A DNA stretch of 9,859 bases from Nitrospirota bacterium. GTDB lineage: Bacteria > Nitrospirota > Thermodesulfovibrionia > Thermodesulfovibrionales > Magnetobacteriaceae. Of the stretch, positions 7,148-9,859 are shown piece by piece (the first letter of the stretch is position 1; every line of letters starts with the position of its first letter). The stretch covers positions 1-9,859 of the forward strand of contig JADFXO010000133.1 of NCBI GenBank assembly GCA_015233485.1. The letters are read 5' to 3'. The position numbers and the translations under genes are program-made. The notes under the pieces were generated by a model, which searched no databases, had not been told where the DNA came from, and saw only the letters and a program-made list of their open reading frames with translations.

Positions 7148-8032
7148 GGCGATAAGCACCCTGACACTATCCGCACTACCCTTGTCGGAAGCAAACATAA
7201 GCACAGTACAGCCGTTATTGTTTTGCGCGTTGATGTCCGCACCGGCAGCGACAAGTGCTCTGATACACTCTGCGGAGTCCTCAAGGGAAGCAGCAATAGG
7301 CTGGCCATACTCCTCCCACTCCAATATCAAGTCCGAGCGCGTTGGAACAGCAGCCATGAGCGCAGTCCAGCCGTCATTGCTTTGCGCGTTGACATCCGCA
7401 CCGGCGGCTATAAGGAGTTTGACAATATCCACACTACGTCTGGAGGCGGCATCCATAAGAGCAGTCCAGCCGTTATTGTTTCTCGCGTTGACATCCGCAC
7501 CGGCGGCGGCAAGTGCTCTGATACACCCTGCGGAGCGCTCTGTCGCAGCCAGAATGAGCGCAGTCCAGCCGTCATTGTTTTGCGCGTTGACATCCGCACC
7601 GGCGGCTATAAGGGTTCTTACAACATCCACACTACCGGTGTTAGCAGCAAACATAAGTGCAGTACCACCGTCCTCAGTCTTTGCGTTGACATCAGCACCG
7701 GCGGCGATAAGTGCTCTTACAGCCTCAGCGCTCTCTTTGTTAGCAGCAAACATGAGCGCAGTCCAGCCATCATTGTTTTTCGCATTGATATCCGCACCGG
7801 CGGCGATAAGGAGTTTGACAATATCCACACTACGTCTGGAAGCGGCAACCATAAGAGCCGTCCAGCCGCAATTGTTTTTCGTATTGATATCAGCACCGTC
7901 GGCGATAAGGGTTCTTACAGCTTCAGCGCTCTCTTTGTCAGCAGCAAGCATAAGCGCAGTCCAGCCGTCATTGTTTTTTGCGTTGACATCCCTGACTTTT
8001 TTCCAGAAGTGCCACCACTTCTTCATGGCCAT
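7136..8032 (-). CDS. Ankyrin-repeat protein, array truncated at the 3' end
   Basis: The 298-residue protein is almost entirely ankyrin repeats, folds that bind other proteins. After a short aromatic and basic start (WWHFWKK), six regular 33-residue repeats run from residues 19 to 216, each of the form NNDGWTALMxAA...IxxLIAAGADVNA. A seventh (217-269) carries about 20 extra residues (roughly 229-250). An eighth (270-298) breaks off at VRVLIACKD. No signal peptide or membrane segment is seen, so it is probably cytosolic. The partner is unknown. Residues 11-18 look like the tail of an earlier repeat, and no Shine-Dalgarno precedes the ATG, so the 5' end may also be truncated. A second ATG lies two codons later. 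Repeats 2 and 6 are nearly identical, as are 1 and 3, pointing to duplication of repeat blocks. The last codons and TAA lie in the palindromic repeat. Confidence 0.88.
   Translation of the reverse strand: MAMKKWWHFWKKVRDVNAKNNDGWTALMLAADKESAEAVRTLIADGADINTKNNCGWTALMVAASRRSVDIVKLLIAAGADINAKNNDGWTALMFAANKESAEAVRALIAAGADVNAKTEDGGTALMFAANTGSVDVVRTLIAAGADVNAQNNDGWTALILAATERSAGCIRALAAAGADVNARNNNGWTALMDAASRRSVDIVKLLIAAGADVNAQSNDGWTALMAAVPTRSDLILEWEEYGQPIAASLEDSAECIRALVAAGADINAQNNNGCTVLMFASDKGSADSVRVLIACKD
7180..7998 (-). repeat. 99-bp tandem repeats encoding the ankyrin array
   Basis: On the plus strand the block GTTGACATCCGCACCGGCG and close variants recurs near 7228, 7387, 7486, 7585, 7684, 7783, 7882 and 7981. 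The spacing is exactly 99 bp except for the first step of 159 bp, which holds a 60-bp insertion in repeat 7. DNA similarity between units is high enough for unequal crossing-over, so copy number may vary between strains. The repeats also keep the antisense frames free of stops, which creates long false ORFs there. Confidence 0.85.
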
Positions 8033-8278
8033 ATTGTAACTTTTTTTAGTGTCTTGTTGTTATCAAACACAAAAAAAACCACATTAATTCTGTTAGTGAG
8101 GCAAAGATTAGCGTGTCCTGCCCCCAGTATGGTTCGTAAGGTCAAAAAAACTGGCGCTGTCCCTGTTTAACCCAAAACGTAGTCATCGGCGTAAGTGTCA
8201 TAGTTTTGTCTAATGTTGACCGTATCCGCCTTCAGGAAAAATGCGGCTTTACAGGCTATCATGGATGTGGGGCAAATT
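8033..8278. other. Non-coding stretch between ankyrin gene and kinase remnant
   Basis: No supported gene is seen. The stretch holds A/T runs (8041-8047 and 8072-8079) and GTGTCCTGCCCCC near 8113. A 14-bp block, TTTTGTCTAATGTT (8204-8217), recurs exactly at 8933-8946. A short minus-strand frame ending at 8167 is open from about 8298 but lacks a ribosome binding site and a family match. The ankyrin promoter should lie here, but no convincing -35/-10 pair was found. Confidence 0.5.
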
Positions 8279-8469
8279 TCAGATACTCTCTGATTTACTT
8301 ATACCCAACTCTATTACAAACTTCGTCCCTCCACATTGCTGGCCTCAAGGCTGCCGGCCATATTCATTTCTATTATGGTTTTTGACATGAATAGTCCAAG
8401 CCCTGTGTCTTTTTCCCCTTCTGTCGTGTAGTATGCTATAATACCATTGTGGATACCAGACATCCATAA
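8279..8469 (-). pseudogene. Sensor histidine kinase remnant (C-terminal ATPase end, frameshifted)
   Basis: Reading the minus strand from about 8469 gives GIIAYYTTEGEKDTGLGLF followed by MSKTIIEMNMAGSLEASNV. This contains the G2 box (TGLGLF) and the following helix of histidine kinase HATPase domains. The frame then runs into a stop at 8314-8316. Shifting by one base near the TCCCTCC at 8326-8332 restores the expected ending, TKFVIELGISKSESI, with a stop at 8279-8281. The fragment therefore covers only the last 60 or so residues of a kinase and carries one frameshift. The dimerisation domain, phospho-accepting histidine and N box are missing, and a stop closes the frame at 8470-8472. In life the protein would phosphorylate a response regulator, but this copy cannot. 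The divergent FMN-binding gene begins 25 bp beyond it, so an insertion or rearrangement probably removed the rest. Confidence 0.72.
8434..8442 (+). promoter_or_regulatory. Extended -10 promoter for the FMN-binding protein gene
   Basis: TGCTATAAT (8434-8442) is a perfect extended -10 element (TG-n-TATAAT). At the usual distance the -35 region is only TCCCCT-like (8414-8419), which extended -10 promoters tolerate. The start would be near 8449, about 46 nt before the ATG at 8495. The site lies inside the decayed kinase sequence on the other strand. Confidence 0.5.
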
Positions 8470-8494
8470 TTAATTTCTGCGGAGGTGCTTCAAT

Positions 8495-8866
8495 ATGTTC
8501 ACGGACACGTTTTTGGAAGTAATCAGTAAAGAAGGTGTTGTTTCTATTGTTTCATGTTCTGATAATGAGGCACATGTGGTTAACACATGGAACTCATACC
8601 TTGTAATTCCACATGATGGTAAACTATTGATTCCTGCTTATGCGATGAGGAAGACTGAGAAGAAAACACTTCAAAATAGTAGAGTTCTTCTCACTGTTGG
8701 GAGCAAAGAAGTAAATGGGCATAGAGGTCCTGGTGCAGGTTTCAGAATTGAGGGAACCGCAAAATTTATATCTTCAGGTCCAGAATTTGATATGATGAAG
8801 GCCAAATTTTCCTTTTTAACCCGTGTTCTTGAAGTTACCGTAACTTTGCTCACACAAACACTATAG
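8495..8866 (+). CDS. Small FMN-binding protein, pyridoxamine 5'-phosphate oxidase-like fold
   Basis: The 123-residue product is a full-length member of the split-barrel flavin family. It closely follows the pattern I recall for the 122-residue FMN-binding protein of Desulfovibrio vulgaris: FLEVISKEGVVSIV at the start, VVNTWNSYL (29-37), LLIPAYAMRKTE (45-56), VLLTVGSKEV (65-74), GPGAGFRIEGTAKF (79-92), GPEFDMM (95-101) and VLEVTVTLLTQTL at the end. Such proteins bind one FMN non-covalently, usually as cytosolic dimers, and are thought to carry electrons in anaerobes; the partner is not known from this sequence. GGAGG (8481-8485) lies 9 nt before the ATG. The gene stands alone between a kinase remnant and a converging minus-strand pair. 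It is clearly more AT-rich than the genes around it, which may indicate transfer. Confidence 0.88.
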   Translation: MFTDTFLEVISKEGVVSIVSCSDNEAHVVNTWNSYLVIPHDGKLLIPAYAMRKTEKKTLQNSRVLLTVGSKEVNGHRGPGAGFRIEGTAKFISSGPEFDMMKAKFSFLTRVLEVTVTLLTQTL

Positions 8867-8908
8867 AAGAACCGTTAGTGTGGCACATTAACTAAAGAGT
8901 ACAAGGGG

Positions 8909-8950
8909 CATGACATTAGCCAAAAAAGATTCTTTTGTCTAATGTTCATG
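8909..8950. terminator. Stem-loop between converging genes, likely two-way terminator
   Basis: CATG plus ACATTAGCCAAAA (8909-8925) pairs with TTTTGTCTAATGT plus CATG (8933-8950). There is one mismatch (8920 with 8938), one bulge (8946) and a 7-nt loop. It starts 42 nt after the FMN-binding gene stop and ends 42 nt before the stop of the minus-strand gene at 8992. Each strand has an A- or T-rich run inside the stem rather than after it, so termination is plausible but unproven. Confidence 0.55.
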
Positions 8951-8991
8951 CAACAAGGCTCTGCAACCTTCCTTATTTACCGTGTAAGCGT

Positions 8992-9219
8992 TTACCCCTC
9001 AGGACACGGCTGTCTCGCGGCGTTGAGCACACGGCGGAACACAGGGCAACCGAATAAAGGGCGCTCGCACAATGAACGTGTTTTATCGGCAACCTCACCG
9101 TATGGGTCTGCCCGAATTACAGTAATCAATGCTACCCAGTCAGGAACCTGGCCCCTGTCTATTATGTCCTCAATTGCCGCAATCGTAAATTCCTCATGAG
9201 TCAAGTGGCGGTGCTTCAT
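8992..9219 (-). CDS. Small protein paired with the AbiEii-like gene
   Basis: The 75-residue frame starts MKHRHLTHEEFTIAAIEDII and has an acidic, helical first half (RGQVPDWVALITVIRADPYGEVADKT) followed by a basic tail with two cysteines (SLCERPLFGC). The ATG overlaps the stop of the upstream gene as ATGA (9216-9219), and GAGGGGGGA lies just before it, so the two were translated as a coupled pair. I recall similar small ORFs next to nucleotidyltransferase toxin genes, but cannot confirm a named family, so it should be treated as a putative partner or antitoxin-like protein. It appears intact although its upstream neighbour is broken. A plus-strand ORF covering the same bases (8942-9199) lacks any family pattern and is judged a shadow. 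Confidence 0.6.
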   Translation of the reverse strand: MKHRHLTHEEFTIAAIEDIIDRGQVPDWVALITVIRADPYGEVADKTRSLCERPLFGCPVFRRVLNAARQPCPEG

Positions 9220-9740
9220 GTGTCAAATCCCCCCTCTAACTTGTCAGTGGGCAGGGTTTGACCCGTCTTGCGCCATTGCTCAATCTGCACCTGTTGCGCC
9301 GCCGATAATGGATCAGCACGCAACGCCTTTTCACAAACAATTAGCAACCTGTCAGACAATTTGCCGCATATATCGGCGACATACCCCCCATTGATCAAAC
9401 GGAGGATGAACGCCCTTGTATTGCGTAAGGTCAACTTTATCAAGGTCATAGGGCGGCGGCGCGGCAAGCTGCATTATCAGTTGAGTGCGCACAACCCACG
9501 CTCTACCGCTCTTTTGCGGGTAGAGTTCATCCATGCTCAACAGCGCCAGAGCGGCGGCCTCAAGCCCCATGTGCATCGTAAGAGCGGCCAAATCGAGGTA
9601 GTCGCGCGTGCATTACGCTGCAGGCAGAGAAACGCCTTAATTCGCAGCACTTCCGGCAATGTCGGCAAAGTGACGCCAGCACGGATTCCCATGCGTGCCC
9701 TTTCACACCGGAATGTTCGTCCTTTTGGCTCATAATCCAT
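9216..9740 (-). pseudogene. AbiEii/AbiGii-like nucleotidyltransferase remnant with two frameshifts
   Basis: On the minus strand three frames join into one protein. The first part reads GVTLPTLPEVLRIKAFLCL then QRNA. Assuming one lost base at 9607-9608 gives RNATRDYLDLAAL, a sequence typical of the AbiEii/AbiGii toxin family, and continues through LYPQKSG, VRTQL, PYDLDKVDLTQYKG and PPFDQWG. At the C6 run (9384-9389; G6 on the coding strand) one base too many shifts the frame again. Removing it gives WGYVADICGKLSDRLLI and runs to the TGA at 9216-9218. From the ATG at 9690-9692 the repaired product would have about 158 residues. The N-terminal nucleotidyltransferase core (GS...D.D) is absent, so catalysis is lost. 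Known members transfer nucleotides and act as abortive-infection toxins. Sequencing error at the G6 run cannot be excluded, but the missing N-terminus argues for real decay. Confidence 0.65.
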
Positions 9741-9767
9741 TATATCACAAAGAGTTACAGATGGCAA
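9739..9767 (-). promoter_or_regulatory. Near-consensus sigma-70-type promoter, minus strand
   Basis: On the minus strand TTGCCA (9767-9762, 5 of 6) is followed by a 17-nt spacer and TATAAT (9744-9739, 6 of 6), with TG one base upstream (extended -10). Transcription would start near 9732, so the ATG at 9738-9740 would be excluded and the next in-frame ATG at 9690-9692 used. That ATG has AAAGGG a few bases upstream. The promoter would drive the AbiEii-like remnant and the small ORF after it. Confidence 0.6.
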
Positions 9768-9803
9768 TGTTCCACTATGCAGACAGATGTACCTGAATAA
9801 AAC

Positions 9804-9859
9804 TCATTGCGGCAGTGTTATCTTTCCCAGGACAACCTCGCGCGCGGCGCCGGTTGCGG
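9804..9859 (-). CDS. C-terminal end of an unidentified protein (5' end outside window)
   Basis: From the window edge a minus-strand frame is open for 17 complete codons and stops with TGA at 9804-9806. It reads ATGAAREVVLGKITLPQ. The ending (GKI.L) recalls the last residues of zinc-type alcohol dehydrogenases or quinone reductases (GKIVL), but 17 residues are too few to decide. The other two minus frames are also short, so even the coding status is tentative. Confidence 0.3.
   Translation of the reverse strand, partial: ATGAAREVVLGKITLPQ

Noticed and set aside
7180..7998. Evenly spaced repeats resembling a CRISPR array
   Set aside because: The 99-bp period is that of 33-residue ankyrin repeats and the whole unit is conserved and coding. 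No unique spacers and no cas genes.
7182..8170. Two long plus-strand reading frames (285 and 315 codons) covering the ankyrin gene
   Set aside because: They mirror the 99-bp repeats of the minus-strand ankyrin gene, show low-complexity periodic translations, and match no family. The minus frame gives textbook ankyrin repeats.
8101..8170. GTGTCCTGCCCCC and CGCTGTCCCTG resembling REP elements linked to Y1 transposases
   Set aside because: The similarity is only to short GTGTCC-type blocks I recall. No clear stem-loop and no transposase gene in the window.
8167..8298. Short minus-strand frame ending NYDTYADDYVLG, just after the kinase remnant
   Set aside because: There is no ribosome binding site, the only ATG gives about 30 codons, and no family is recognised. 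It may be chance.
9268..9735. Plus-strand frame of 155 codons over the AbiEii-like remnant
   Set aside because: It has no recognisable motif, while the opposite strand gives family motifs in three frames joined by simple one-base shifts.

Overview
The window reads as chromosomal DNA from a Gram-negative, probably anaerobic or microaerophilic bacterium. Three things suggest a Nitrospirota- or deltaproteobacteria-like lineage. HemA implies C5-pathway haem synthesis. A stand-alone GlcD/D-lactate-dehydrogenase-type flavoprotein is present. The small FMN-binding protein closely resembles the Desulfovibrio one as I remember it. The lineage is an inference and no single gene fixes it.

Left part (1-5844, all + strand). 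The window opens in the C-terminal dimerisation domain of glutamyl-tRNA reductase (hemA). A 225-bp gap follows, holding a two-palindrome repeat element and a promoter-like site. Four closely spaced genes then run in the same direction (gaps of 38, 18 and 43 bp): an FAD-linked 2-hydroxyacid dehydrogenase, a nucleotide-sugar dehydrogenase, a large multi-pass membrane protein that may be a GT-C glycosyltransferase, and exonuclease III. The second and third genes could together make and transfer a uronic-acid-type sugar for a surface glycan. The outer two are housekeeping enzymes.

Middle (5845-8032). An exported DUF302-like protein has its own candidate promoter. It converges on a minus-strand gene of eight ankyrin repeats. 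Between them lies a second, shorter copy of the hemA-side palindromic repeat. This copy supplies the last codons and the stop of the ankyrin gene and appears to have cut the array off in mid-repeat.

Right part (8033-9859) is an eroded accessory region. It holds a frameshifted C-terminal fragment of a sensor histidine kinase (- strand), an intact AT-rich FMN-binding protein gene (+ strand) whose likely promoter lies inside that fragment, and a strong hairpin between converging genes. Beyond the hairpin is a minus-strand pair: the C-terminal half of an AbiEii-like nucleotidyltransferase carrying two compensating frameshifts, and a small overlapping ORF of 75 codons. The last 56 bp hold the end of another minus-strand coding frame.

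No rRNA, tRNA, CRISPR array or intact transposase was seen. The most interesting items are the dispersed palindromic element and its effect on the ankyrin gene, the decayed AbiEii-like module with its intact small partner and near-consensus promoter, and the histidine kinase remnant.
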